A DNA stretch of 64,000 nt from Vibrio sp. 05-20-BW147 (GTDB lineage: Bacteria > Pseudomonadota > Gammaproteobacteria > Enterobacterales > Vibrionaceae). Below, piece by piece: positions 17,590-26,031 of the stretch; the stretch's first letter is position 1; each line of letters starts with the position of its first letter. The stretch is taken from positions 44,363-108,362 of the forward strand of contig NZ_SZTO01000015.1 in NCBI RefSeq assembly GCF_013369385.1, written 5' to 3'. A program made the position numbers and the translations under genes. The notes under the pieces were generated by a model. That model did no database searches. It saw only the letters and a list, made by a program, of their open reading frames with translations, and was not told the DNA's origin.

Positions 17590-18930
17590 ATGGCTAAAAC
17601 CCAAAATATCAACCAGCGCATGTCTATCGTGACGCTCGCGTGGCCGATATTGGTGGAAATTTTGCTACGGACAGCGCTCGGCACCAGTGATGTATTCATG
17701 CTCTCTGGTTATTCAGACAAAGCGGTTTCCGCGGTGGGCGTGATCACCCAACTGACATTCTTCCTCATCATTGTCTCTACTTTTGTCAGCAGCGGCACTG
17801 GGATTCTCATTGCCCAATACAACGGTGCAGGCCGCGATCAAGATGCCACCCACGTTGGGGTGGCAAGTATTGCGCTCTCCAGCGTGATTGGGGTGATCCT
17901 CAGCGTGTTGGCGGTGCTCGGTGCAACGCATTTGTTGCCCTATTACGGTTTGGAAGCGCAGGTGGAACAATACGCGCAAGAGTATCTGCTCATCAGCGGT
18001 GCGATGACTTTTAATGTCACCATTGGCATCGTGTTTACCACCATTTTGCGCAGCCACGGTTATTCGCGCTCGCCCATGACGGTTAACCTCATCAGCGGCG
18101 TACTCAACGTCATTGGCAATTACATTGCGCTCTATCAGCCGTTTGGTTTGCCCGTATATGGTGTGCAAGGGGTGGCGATTGCAACGGTGGCCAGCCAAGT
18201 GATCGGCACGACGATTTTGGGCGTGCTACTGTGGCGTAGCTCAATTGATTTGCCGATGCGTTCTCTCGCACAAGTGCCCAGCGCGGTCTATAAGAAAATC
18301 CTCAAAATCGGCGGCATGAACGCAGGAGAAGTGCTTTCGTACAACATGGCGCAAATCACCATCGTCTACTTTGTGGTGCAGATGGGCACTTCGTCTCTTG
18401 CGGCGTTTACCTATGCGCAAAATATCGCACGTTTCTCTTTTGCGTTTGCCTTAGCGATTGGTCAAGCGACGCAAATTCAAACCGGTTACTACATCGGCAA
18501 AGGCTGGGTGGAGAGCATCACTAAGCGGGTACAAATCTACTTCTTGGTCGGCTTTGTTTCCTCAGTGACGGTGGCAAGCAGCATCTATTTGATGCGTGAT
18601 GCGATCTTAACTCTGTTTACTCAGCAGCCGGAGATCCTCATGTTAGCCGGTTCCTTAGTTATGGGCTCCATTGTGTTGGAAGCGGGGCGTGTGTTTAACC
18701 TGATTTTCATCTCGGCGCTCAAAGGGGCGGGGGACATCAAATTCCCAGTGCAAATGGGCATTTTGAGCATGTGGGGCTTGGGCGTGGTGTTTTCGTATCT
18801 GCTCGGTATTCACTGGGGCTACGGCGTATTTGGCGCATGGATGGCGATTGCCCTCGACGAGTGGTTCCGCGGCCTCATCATGGCAAGGCGTTGGCGCTCG
18901 CAAGTTTGGACGCGTTATAAGTTAAGTTAG
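17590..18930 (+). CDS. MATE-family multidrug/sodium efflux protein
   Basis: 446 residues from the ATG at 17590, which has TTAAGG 8 bases upstream; a longer frame from 17512 would run through the terminator stem. The protein has the 12 hydrophobic segments of MATE exporters in two six-helix halves, with the family feature LAWPILVEILLRTALGTSDVFMLS near the N-terminus. It moves cationic or other compounds out of the cell using Na+ or H+. It follows GH3 in the same direction but behind a terminator, so membership in the sugar cluster is doubtful. Confidence 0.85.
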   Translation: MAKTQNINQRMSIVTLAWPILVEILLRTALGTSDVFMLSGYSDKAVSAVGVITQLTFFLIIVSTFVSSGTGILIAQYNGAGRDQDATHVGVASIALSSVIGVILSVLAVLGATHLLPYYGLEAQVEQYAQEYLLISGAMTFNVTIGIVFTTILRSHGYSRSPMTVNLISGVLNVIGNYIALYQPFGLPVYGVQGVAIATVASQVIGTTILGVLLWRSSIDLPMRSLAQVPSAVYKKILKIGGMNAGEVLSYNMAQITIVYFVVQMGTSSLAAFTYAQNIARFSFAFALAIGQATQIQTGYYIGKGWVESITKRVQIYFLVGFVSSVTVASSIYLMRDAILTLFTQQPEILMLAGSLVMGSIVLEAGRVFNLIFISALKGAGDIKFPVQMGILSMWGLGVVFSYLLGIHWGYGVFGAWMAIALDEWFRGLIMARRWRSQVWTRYKLS

Positions 18931-18957
18931 TCTCACGAATATCTACACTCTAACCAT

Positions 18958-18984
18958 CAACGGGCGCTATACTAGTGCCCGTTG
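18958..18984 (+). terminator. Probable weak terminator after the MATE gene
   Basis: Stem CAACGGGC/GCCCGTTG with an 11-base loop, followed by only TTGC. The stem is strong, the T-run poor. Confidence 0.5.
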
Positions 18985-19083
18985 TTGCATAGCGAAATGT
19001 AATATTAGTTTTCAACGTTTTTGCATACGATCAAGTAGGCTCGGGATTATACTCGCGGCCTTATTACTAACAGGTGATAAATC

Positions 19084-19581
19084 GTGGATATTAAAGTAAA
19101 AGATTCGTTAGTGGCGGGGCTGATTAACGGCGTTATTAATGGTTATATTGCTCGTGGCCATTTTGAGGGGATGAACGAAGTTCCTATGTCACTTGAAATG
19201 ATCTCCAACTCGCAAGTGACCGTTTGGGGACAGGCGATTTCTTTAACTTTTGGTTTGGGGATTATTTTGTCTTTGATCACCTCAAAGCTCTTCCTTCATC
19301 AACTCAAGTCATCGCATCCTGCGCAGGTGAATGAACTACAACGTTCGTTTTGGAAACACCTCATTCCCATTGCACTGACACAAGCAGGTGCTCTATTTGG
19401 TTGGTTCGTCGCGTTGGCGGTGATCTGGACTAAGTACGCAGGCGTCGTCATGGTTTCGCCAATGGCGGCGGTTGTGCTAACAGGGCTGTTTGCTTTTGTG
19501 ATTACGATTGTCGTTGAAGTGAGAACCAAGAGCAGAATTATCTACAAGAAAGTGAATATACTTGAGCAAAAAACGATTTAA
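19084..19581 (+). CDS. Small inner-membrane protein of unknown function
   Basis: 165 residues from a GTG start with AGGTGA 6 bases upstream. At least three and probably four hydrophobic segments are visible (about 8-25, 50-70, 95-115 and 125-150), with a charged C-terminal tail. I do not recognise the family; the SLVAGLINGVINGYI start hints at a conserved glycine/asparagine-rich first helix. It ends 13 bases before the HlyD-type adaptor and runs in the same direction, so it probably belongs to the same export operon. Confidence 0.75.
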   Translation: MDIKVKDSLVAGLINGVINGYIARGHFEGMNEVPMSLEMISNSQVTVWGQAISLTFGLGIILSLITSKLFLHQLKSSHPAQVNELQRSFWKHLIPIALTQAGALFGWFVALAVIWTKYAGVVMVSPMAAVVLTGLFAFVITIVVEVRTKSRIIYKKVNILEQKTI

Positions 19582-19594
19582 CTGAGGAACAATG

Positions 19595-20701
19595 ATGTCA
19601 GAACAAAACACCACAACAAGCGCATCAGACGACAACAAAAAGCTCAAACAAGCGCGCTCGTTTACCTACTATATTTTTGCCGCAGTGCTGGTTCTATGGG
19701 TATACACGCTATGGGCCGACAGAGTTACCCCCATGACGGACCAAGCGCGCATCAATGGCCAAGTGATCCGCATTAGCCCAGAAGTCTCTGGCCCTATCTC
19801 AGAAATTCACATAGTTAATAACTCGGCAGTGAAAGCGGGTGATGCACTCTTAAACATTGATGACCGACCTTTTGAGTTGGCCGTCAAAGCGGCGCGATTT
19901 GACCTACAAAAAGCGGCGCAATCCTACCAAGCGGATTCCGCAGCGATCAACGTGGCCAAAGCCAATGAAGTGGCGGCGCGCGTGAAAGTGGCTAACGCGA
20001 GAAAAAACGTTGAGCGTAACCGCGTACTTGTCGAGCGTGGCACCATTAGCCAAGCTGCGATGGACAACATGGTTGCCGAGCTCGATACCGCTGAAGCTAA
20101 CCTAGCTCAAGCATCGTCGGCGTTAGAGAAAGCCAAACAAGAGTTTGGGCCTCGTGGCAAAGAAAACCCAGAGATCCAAGCGGTGTTGAACCGTCTTGAA
20201 CAAGCGCTCCTCAACCTCAACCACACCAAACTGACGGCTCCCGCTGATGGTGTGATCACCAATATGGATTTGGCAGTGGGCGATTACGCAGGCGCAGGCC
20301 AGCCACTGCTGACTTTTGTGAACAATCACAACCTATGGTTGACCGCCATGGTGAGAGAAAACTCACTCGCGTACCTACAAACGGGTGATAAAGTGAAAAT
20401 CGTCTTTGATGCGTACCCAGGTGAAGTGTTCGAAGGCAACATCTCATCCATTGGTTGGGGCAGCAGCGGTAACGGCAGCTTAGCGGTTGATGCTGGCACA
20501 GGCTTAATGACCTCACCAACGAACAACCCGAAAGCACAGCGTTTTCCGGTCAACATTGAGTTTTCCGATTTACCAGACAACATCACTCTAAGATACAGTG
20601 GCCGCGCAGTGGTCGGTTTCTATCCTGAGGAAAGCTACATCGCAGAGCGACTACAAGACCTCTGGATGTGGGCATGGAGTTATATTAGTTATGTATCGTA
20701 G
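19595..20701 (+). CDS. HlyD/EmrA-type membrane-fusion adaptor
   Basis: 368 residues from the ATG at 19595, placed 6 bases after GAGGA; an ATG at 19592 would add one methionine and is too close. One N-terminal transmembrane helix (about 25-45) is followed by the periplasmic adaptor body: first lipoyl half (VIRISPEVSGPISEIHI), a coiled-coil hairpin of about 100 residues rich in Ala/Glu, the second lipoyl half (LTAPADGVITNMDLAVGDY) and a beta-barrel. It would link an inner-membrane pump to an outer-membrane channel. It overlaps the next gene by 11 bases, so the partner is the DUF2955-like protein, as in AaeA-AaeB type pairs. Confidence 0.88.
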   Translation: MSEQNTTTSASDDNKKLKQARSFTYYIFAAVLVLWVYTLWADRVTPMTDQARINGQVIRISPEVSGPISEIHIVNNSAVKAGDALLNIDDRPFELAVKAARFDLQKAAQSYQADSAAINVAKANEVAARVKVANARKNVERNRVLVERGTISQAAMDNMVAELDTAEANLAQASSALEKAKQEFGPRGKENPEIQAVLNRLEQALLNLNHTKLTAPADGVITNMDLAVGDYAGAGQPLLTFVNNHNLWLTAMVRENSLAYLQTGDKVKIVFDAYPGEVFEGNISSIGWGSSGNGSLAVDAGTGLMTSPTNNPKAQRFPVNIEFSDLPDNITLRYSGRAVVGFYPEESYIAERLQDLWMWAWSYISYVS

Positions 20702-21701
20702 CGCCGCGAACCCTCTGATCAGAGTCGCGCTGTTTCCAATCTTATTGCTGTTTTGGCAATACGTTTTCGGTACCGATTTGCCCTTGCTCGCACCGGCGAT
20801 GTGCGTGGTGTTTCTCACCACCACTCACGAGCCGCCGCCGCCAGTGATGATACTGGTTATGGGGGGCATTTTGTTTGCCACCGCTTGGATGCAGGCGTTT
20901 GTCAGCAACTTGTTGATAGACTATCCACACGTCTATTACCTGTTCTTATTTGGTATTTTCTACTGGTGTATGGAGCGTACCAAAGAAAACGCGCAAGATG
21001 TGTTGGCGATACTCTTAATTGTCTCCACCGCCATGATTGCCGTTTTTACCCAGCAAAAAGGCATCAATGTAGAGCAGATCCCACTGGCCATATTGGCGAA
21101 CATTTTCATCGCAGGTTTTGTTGCGTATTTGGCTTACTTCCTGTTCCCTGGGGGGGAGCCAATGGCTGCGAATGCGCAAGGACGAACCTCCACTATTCGC
21201 TATACGCTCGATTGGCATACTGTGGCGAAAACCGTGTTAATTATGGCCGTGTTGATCGCCAGCATTCGAATGGACATGGAGCAAAGTACCATCATCACCC
21301 TTATCGTAGCCTTGGTACTAAAAGACCCAGACCCGATTGTTGGCCATGATTATGGCATCAGAAGGCTTCTCGCCACTTATGCCAGCGTGTTGTATGCCAT
21401 ACCGCCATTGGTTGTCAGCCTCTTTCAAGTCAACTTGGTGGGCTCAATGGGGGCCGCTATCGTCAGCGCGTTGTTCATGGGCATCCACGCGATGGAGAAG
21501 AAAGCCAGCTTTAACTCGATACAGCTGCTGTATTCCAGCTATGTCGTATTGGTGTTCTACGGCATTACCTCCACCAGCATCAGTGCCATTGCAGATGACC
21601 TGGTACGTTTTGCTTCGGTATTGTTTGCCGTGTTGCTTGGCATTGTGGGCCTTATCATCTTGTATCCCAAAACGCGACCAGCAAGCCAAAACGCTGCGTA
21701 A
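20691..21701 (+). CDS. DUF2955/FUSC-like inner-membrane transporter
   Basis: 336 residues from the ATG at 20691 (MYRSAANPLIRVALFP), preceded at some distance by GGAG. A frame running upstream from 20598 would overlap the adaptor by over 100 bases and is not preferred. About ten hydrophobic segments in two blocks of short helices fit the aromatic-acid exporter/FUSC-like arrangement, and the length fits DUF2955. With the HlyD adaptor it is a probable efflux pair. Substrate unknown. A strong bidirectional terminator follows 22 bases later. Confidence 0.75.
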   Translation: MYRSAANPLIRVALFPILLLFWQYVFGTDLPLLAPAMCVVFLTTTHEPPPPVMILVMGGILFATAWMQAFVSNLLIDYPHVYYLFLFGIFYWCMERTKENAQDVLAILLIVSTAMIAVFTQQKGINVEQIPLAILANIFIAGFVAYLAYFLFPGGEPMAANAQGRTSTIRYTLDWHTVAKTVLIMAVLIASIRMDMEQSTIITLIVALVLKDPDPIVGHDYGIRRLLATYASVLYAIPPLVVSLFQVNLVGSMGAAIVSALFMGIHAMEKKASFNSIQLLYSSYVVLVFYGITSTSISAIADDLVRFASVLFAVLLGIVGLIILYPKTRPASQNAA

Positions 21702-21723
21702 GCCGCGCTTATACTCGCCAACA

Positions 21724-21753
21724 AAAAAGCACTGAACTCACTCAGTGCTTTTT
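21724..21753. terminator. Bidirectional terminator
   Basis: Twelve-base perfect stem AAAAAGCACTGA/TCAGTGCTTTTT with loop ACTCAC. It serves the export operon on the plus strand and the small coiled-coil protein on the minus strand. Confidence 0.9.
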
Positions 21754-21832
21754 ACTTTTCGCGTTTTTTTGGCTGGCGTGTTTTACGCCTTGCGATTAAA
21801 GGCGAGAGTCATCAAGGCCGGCGAAATTCCCA

Positions 21833-22357
21833 TTAACGCTTAGTGCGATCCGCTTCTGCTTGCTCGAGCGGCTCCATCTCTGCATAGAGATCTTGAAGTT
21901 GTTTCTCTAGCGCTTCGATCTTATTCCAGTGCGCGTCGGAATCGTCATTGCGACTATTCAACTGATCGAGCTCGGCTTGCAACTTCTCTTCTTTCTCTTT
22001 CAGTGCGTAATAACGCTCTTCGTCATCATCACCATACTGATTGATACAAGCTTCTAGGCGTGCGTCTGTCACCCCAAGCAGTGATTTAAGCTCATTGTTG
22101 TAGCAAAGCTCATATTGGCTCTCATCGCCCCTCGCACACTTATCCATAAACTTGCGAAAGCCTTGAATAATCGTGGCTTCCGATTTGCCGCTGCAAGCCG
22201 CAAGTTGGGTAAATGCGCCAGAGTCCTTCATCCAAGCGATTTGTGTATTAATGCCCAGTTCGATCTGGTTTTCGGTGAGTTTGATAGCCTGAGTTGGCAT
22301 CGCCAACGTCATCGTAGAAACGGCCAACAGCGCGCGAGAAATCGTAGAAAATTGCAT
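21833..22357 (-). CDS. Small secreted coiled-coil protein, function unknown
   Basis: 174 residues from the ATG at 22357, where GAGGT lies 6 bases before it; an upstream in-frame start at 22381 has none. A Sec signal peptide of about 24 residues ends in MPTQA. The mature protein has a compact part with four cysteines (about residues 55-105) that could form two disulfides, then a charged helical coiled-coil tail (about 115-170, rich in Glu, Lys, Leu). I do not recognise the family. It is the last chromosomal-looking gene before the AT-rich insert. Confidence 0.75.
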   Translation of the reverse strand: MQFSTISRALLAVSTMTLAMPTQAIKLTENQIELGINTQIAWMKDSGAFTQLAACSGKSEATIIQGFRKFMDKCARGDESQYELCYNNELKSLLGVTDARLEACINQYGDDDEERYYALKEKEEKLQAELDQLNSRNDDSDAHWNKIEALEKQLQDLYAEMEPLEQAEADRTKR

Positions 22358-22664
22358 GGTATACCTCGATAGGTGACACACCCATTTGATGTCATTATTC
22401 GGTCACACCGCACCCATAAAAACGGCGCAAAATGTAACCCATTTATTTTGTGGTAGATAATGGCACCCTTGTGCAAACTTTCAACAGGAAAAGCATAGAG
22501 AAAGCAGCAAGATCACAGAGTTGAGATTGATGGGAGTAATGGGGTGGTGTGTTGTGGAAAAGAGGAATAGTTATGTATCTATCCTTGTCGAAAAATATTG
22601 TGCCTTTCATCGTTGTTTCAAGTTCACAAATTGAAATAAATCACAGTAGCAGAAATATTAGCAA

Positions 22665-22719
22665 TTGAATGTGCAACTGATTGTGTAATACAATAAAACC
22701 ATAATTAAAGGATGGTTTT
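22665..22719 (+). promoter_or_regulatory. Probable promoter and ribosome-site hairpin of the NTPase gene
   Basis: TTGAAT (22665-22670) and TACAAT (22689-22694), 18 bases apart, form a plausible sigma-70 promoter. An 8-base inverted repeat AAAACCAT/ATGGTTTT (22695-22702 and 22712-22719) follows and abuts the start codon, with the AAAGGA ribosome site mostly in its loop. The rest of the 362-base gap from 22358 is AT-rich sequence with no other recognisable element. Confidence 0.45.
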
Positions 22720-24843
22720 ATGATTTTAGATAGATCGAAAGTAAGGCAAGCTTATGAGCGTTATGGTTTTTTTGAACAAACATGCTCTGAAAAAAACGTT
22801 ATGGTTTTTTCTATTCGTACAGGGCATTACCATAATGCAGATATTATTCCTTTAGCCCCTTCAATTGATGTAAAAAAAACATTTTCTGAATATCAAGAGC
22901 TTGGGTATGCATGCCAAATCAAGGAATATAATGGCGTAAATGAAATAGAAGCTGCATTATTTAGTGGTTTTTTCAACTTAGAATCCACAAGACAGCGTTT
23001 AGCTAGAGATTATGAAGAGTTTACTGATTCTTTAGTTAAAATTCACTCAGATAATGCTACCTATACTTACATAAAAACTCAATATTACGTTAATAATAAA
23101 GAGGGAACGTCAACAGTAATTCAAGAAATTATTGATAGGCTTGATGTTGAAAAACCAATTTTATTCTTAGTAGAAGCTGCTGCTGGATTTGGTAAGACTT
23201 GTTCAGCATACGAACTGGTTAAAGAAATAGCAAATACACGTACACATCAGCTTCCTTTATTTTCAGAGCTATCGCGTAATCGACAAGCAAAGATCTTTCG
23301 TTATGTACTTCTAGATGAGATAGACAGAAGTTTCCCACTTTTAACTTCTGCACTAGTTCGCTCTGAAATAAAAAGTGGTAAGGTTCCAGTTATTTTAGAT
23401 GGTTTCGATGAGTTGTTACACGAGTCTGCAACTGATGGAGGTAAAAATTATGAATCGACAGAACCAATGCTTGATACTATTAGTGAACTTCTAATTAATA
23501 GGGCTAAGGTGGTTCTAACTACAAGGCGTACCGCTATTTTTGATGGTGACGAGTTTCACCAATGGATAGCTAACCATGAAAACGACTTTGAGGTGATTCG
23601 TTTAAGAATCCAGGAACCAAGAGTTGAAGATTGGTTGTCACCAGAAAGACTAGAATGTATATGCTCGGCAGGTTTTCCTATAGATAATCTTTCTAACCCT
23701 GTGTTGTTGTCTTTTTTACGTTGTATATCCGACGATGAATTTTTTGAAGTGAGCCAAGATGCAACGAAATTAGTTGATAAATATTTTGATTCAATGATGG
23801 AAAGGGAGCGTAAACGTCAAGATCTAATGATGACACCTAGCGAGCAGTATAAGATTCTTAGAACAATATCTGATGATATGATCGAGTTTGACTATACCAG
23901 TGAATCAAGGGACTATATTTACTCCTTGATACTTGAAAATAATCAAATATTGATAGAGAAAACTAGAAAACTATATCCAGTAGATACTCGGCCCACTACA
24001 GATGAGTTGGTAAATAAATTAACTAGTCATGCGTTACTAGATAGAAAAGGAAAAGATTCACAAGGAATTGGATTTGTTAATGAGTTTGTTCTAGGGAACT
24101 TTTGTGCAGATAATATTATTGATGATGCCTCGATGGAGTGGGATGGAGATAAGAGGTTTATAGAGCCTGCAATACAATCATATTTACCACGTACAGCCGA
24201 TGAGAGAAATATACTCTGGGAGTCTCTCAAATTCGTATTGGAATTTATGAATGGTAGTGACAAGTTGAAATATAATTTCATGCTAACAAAAAAAATGTGC
24301 ATGAATCTAGATGGAGAATCAGTTGAAGAGTTAATGCTTAATGACTTTAAGATAGGTGATTTGGCACAAATAAAAGATACTGTATTTATTAATTGTAAAT
24401 TTTCTCGATGTGATTTCACTCTGTTTAATATAGAAAATACTACGTTTATTGATTGTGACTTTTATCATTGTTTAGTTACTGACCTTGAGGGTGTTGGAAG
24501 CGATAGTATCCATTTTGCAGGCTGCAATTCTGATAATGATTTTATATCATTAATAAGTTCAGATAACGATGATGGAGACGTTGATATATCAACAAATGAA
24601 CTTGATAAATGTGAAGTATATGTTCTTGAAAAGTTCTATCCTCGTGGAAGTCAAACTTTCCATAAACATAGACCAATTAGTACAATTTGTTCTCAGAATA
24701 AGCTATTCAAACATTATGAAATTTTAAAATCCATAGAAAAACTCAAGAAAAAAGGATTCTTGTCGGTTCCTGATAAGCGCTCATTTTTGGAAATTAATAT
24801 TGATTTGATTGGCGAAGTTAAAGTCGCGCTTGGGAGAGTATAA
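22720..24843 (+). CDS. NACHT/STAND-type NTPase, candidate phage-defence sensor
   Basis: 707 residues. N-terminal region (1-120) of unknown fold contains D41 and QIK at 66-68, a spacing that loosely resembles Mrr-like nuclease motifs. The NTPase core has Walker A AAAGFGKT (153-160, K159), Walker B VPVILDGFDELL (222-233, D227, D230, E231) and a sensor-like LTTRR (266-270); hhhhDGFDE is the NACHT/STAND form. A helical region follows. Around 556-600 there are short FxxCxF repeats (NCKFSRCDF, DCDFYHC) resembling a few pentapeptide repeats. The gene is AT-rich unlike its neighbours, which suggests horizontal transfer, and overlaps the RelA/SpoT-like gene by one base (TAATG). In known systems such NTPases sense phage proteins and switch on an effector; that role here is inference. 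Confidence 0.8.
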   Translation: MILDRSKVRQAYERYGFFEQTCSEKNVMVFSIRTGHYHNADIIPLAPSIDVKKTFSEYQELGYACQIKEYNGVNEIEAALFSGFFNLESTRQRLARDYEEFTDSLVKIHSDNATYTYIKTQYYVNNKEGTSTVIQEIIDRLDVEKPILFLVEAAAGFGKTCSAYELVKEIANTRTHQLPLFSELSRNRQAKIFRYVLLDEIDRSFPLLTSALVRSEIKSGKVPVILDGFDELLHESATDGGKNYESTEPMLDTISELLINRAKVVLTTRRTAIFDGDEFHQWIANHENDFEVIRLRIQEPRVEDWLSPERLECICSAGFPIDNLSNPVLLSFLRCISDDEFFEVSQDATKLVDKYFDSMMERERKRQDLMMTPSEQYKILRTISDDMIEFDYTSESRDYIYSLILENNQILIEKTRKLYPVDTRPTTDELVNKLTSHALLDRKGKDSQGIGFVNEFVLGNFCADNIIDDASMEWDGDKRFIEPAIQSYLPRTADERNILWESLKFVLEFMNGSDKLKYNFMLTKKMCMNLDGESVEELMLNDFKIGDLAQIKDTVFINCKFSRCDFTLFNIENTTFIDCDFYHCLVTDLEGVGSDSIHFAGCNSDNDFISLISSDNDDGDVDISTNELDKCEVYVLEKFYPRGSQTFHKHRPISTICSQNKLFKHYEILKSIEKLKKKGFLSVPDKRSFLEINIDLIGEVKVALGRV

Positions 24844-25715
24844 TGAGTGATAATTATGAGCAGGTGCTTGTTAAACGTCTTCAAACTCAAATAGAAAATG
24901 AATTAGATAGACTTGGATTATTATTTCGTGTCTTTTCAAGATCTAAATCGGCAAAGTCAATAGAAAGCAAAATAAGTTCAAAAGGAGACGGCTATTATTC
25001 TCGGGAAGGAAAGAAAATACAAGATCTATTTGGTGTTAGAATTGCACTTTACTTTCCTGATGATATAAAAATTGCTCGTCAAGCTTTGGAGAAATTATAT
25101 AGTTTAAATTCCAAAGAAGTTGATTCTCATGAAACAAGTTTATTTGAGGCTACTCGTTGTAACTTTGTTTTTGAACTACCAATTAATATAGTGGAAGATA
25201 GTCAGATACTTCGTAGCAATCCATTGGTGGATAAAACATTTGAGGTTCAACTGAGAACTATCCTATCAGAGGGTTGGCATGAAGTAGAGCATGACTTGAG
25301 GTACAAGTGTCAACAGGATTGGGGGAGTCATGGAGATCTCAGTCGAGCTCTTAATGGAATCTATGCGACTTTAGAAACTGCAGATTGGGGTATGATGAGG
25401 TTATTCGAAGATCTAACTTACAGGCACTATAAAGCTAAAGAATGGGCTCCGATGTTACGGAATAAATTTAGGTTGCGTGCAGGAAATGACCTTAAACCTG
25501 AATTAAATAGTATTATGGATAAAGAAGATATTGGAAAGCGTCTTTATCGATTAGATAGAACGGAGTTAATTCTAAAGATTCTCAATAAAGATATCAGACT
25601 TCCATTAACAATTAATACTTTGGTTTTTATAGCTAATTACTATTATATAAGAGACAGCCGAATATCTGATATTGCTCCAGCTGCTCTCATAAGAACGCTA
25701 GATGAAATTGGTTGA
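24843..25715 (+). CDS. RelA/SpoT-fold nucleotide pyrophosphotransferase-like protein, candidate effector
   Basis: 290 residues, single domain, no hydrolase or regulatory domains of the housekeeping Rel enzymes. Matching motifs: SRSK (R33, K35) for the ATP-binding RxK, QDLFGVRI with D61 as candidate metal ligand, FEVQLRT with E134 and Q136, and WHEVEHDLRYK (H146, H150, K155). The GYxSxH G-loop that binds the GDP/GTP acceptor in ppGpp synthetases is not visible between residues 70 and 133, where a conserved-looking RCNFVFELP stands instead. It may therefore pyrophosphorylate another acceptor (toxic small alarmone synthetases can target tRNA or ATP) or be inactive. It starts within the NTPase stop, so the two are translationally coupled. 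Same AT-rich composition. Confidence 0.78.
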   Translation: MSDNYEQVLVKRLQTQIENELDRLGLLFRVFSRSKSAKSIESKISSKGDGYYSREGKKIQDLFGVRIALYFPDDIKIARQALEKLYSLNSKEVDSHETSLFEATRCNFVFELPINIVEDSQILRSNPLVDKTFEVQLRTILSEGWHEVEHDLRYKCQQDWGSHGDLSRALNGIYATLETADWGMMRLFEDLTYRHYKAKEWAPMLRNKFRLRAGNDLKPELNSIMDKEDIGKRLYRLDRTELILKILNKDIRLPLTINTLVFIANYYYIRDSRISDIAPAALIRTLDEIG

Positions 25716-26031
25716 ATCTTGTTATTGAAGTAAATTATTTTTGTTACTGGTTTTGGGTGAGAATTTGGTATTAAGTAATATGGGAATTCTCTAAGTTAAA
25801 TAATGAAAATAATTATTTCAATATAAGTACTAGAGTTTACCATTCAATAGCGGAGGTTTCACTTCTTAGCCTCTTGCTCCACCTTTAAGACTCAGTACAA
25901 AAACAGCGCCAGCTCGCAAGGGTTGCGCTGTTTATGCAATGGGTATCACTTTCGTGGTAGTTTCTCACTCCTAACCTGAGAATGCGTGATCCGATCTTGG
26001 AGCAACGCGTCATTTCACGTCAGGAGGAACT
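25716..26031. other. Intergenic right edge of AT-rich insert with a stem-loop
   Basis: The first 145 bases are very AT-rich like the insert; base composition returns to normal near 25860. A nine-base stem AAACAGCGC/GCGCTGTTT (25901-25909 and 25925-25933) with A/T flanks could be a bidirectional terminator. I found no clear direct repeats matching the left side of the insert and no tRNA or integrase that would define an attachment site. Confidence 0.55.

Noticed and set aside
24843..25715. Housekeeping RelA or SpoT
   Set aside because: It is far too short, lacks HD, TGS and ACT domains, is AT-rich and is coupled to the NTPase gene.
22358..26031. Prophage or integrative element with integrase
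   Set aside because: No integrase, no tRNA target and no convincing direct repeats at the edges. The insert carries only the two coupled genes.
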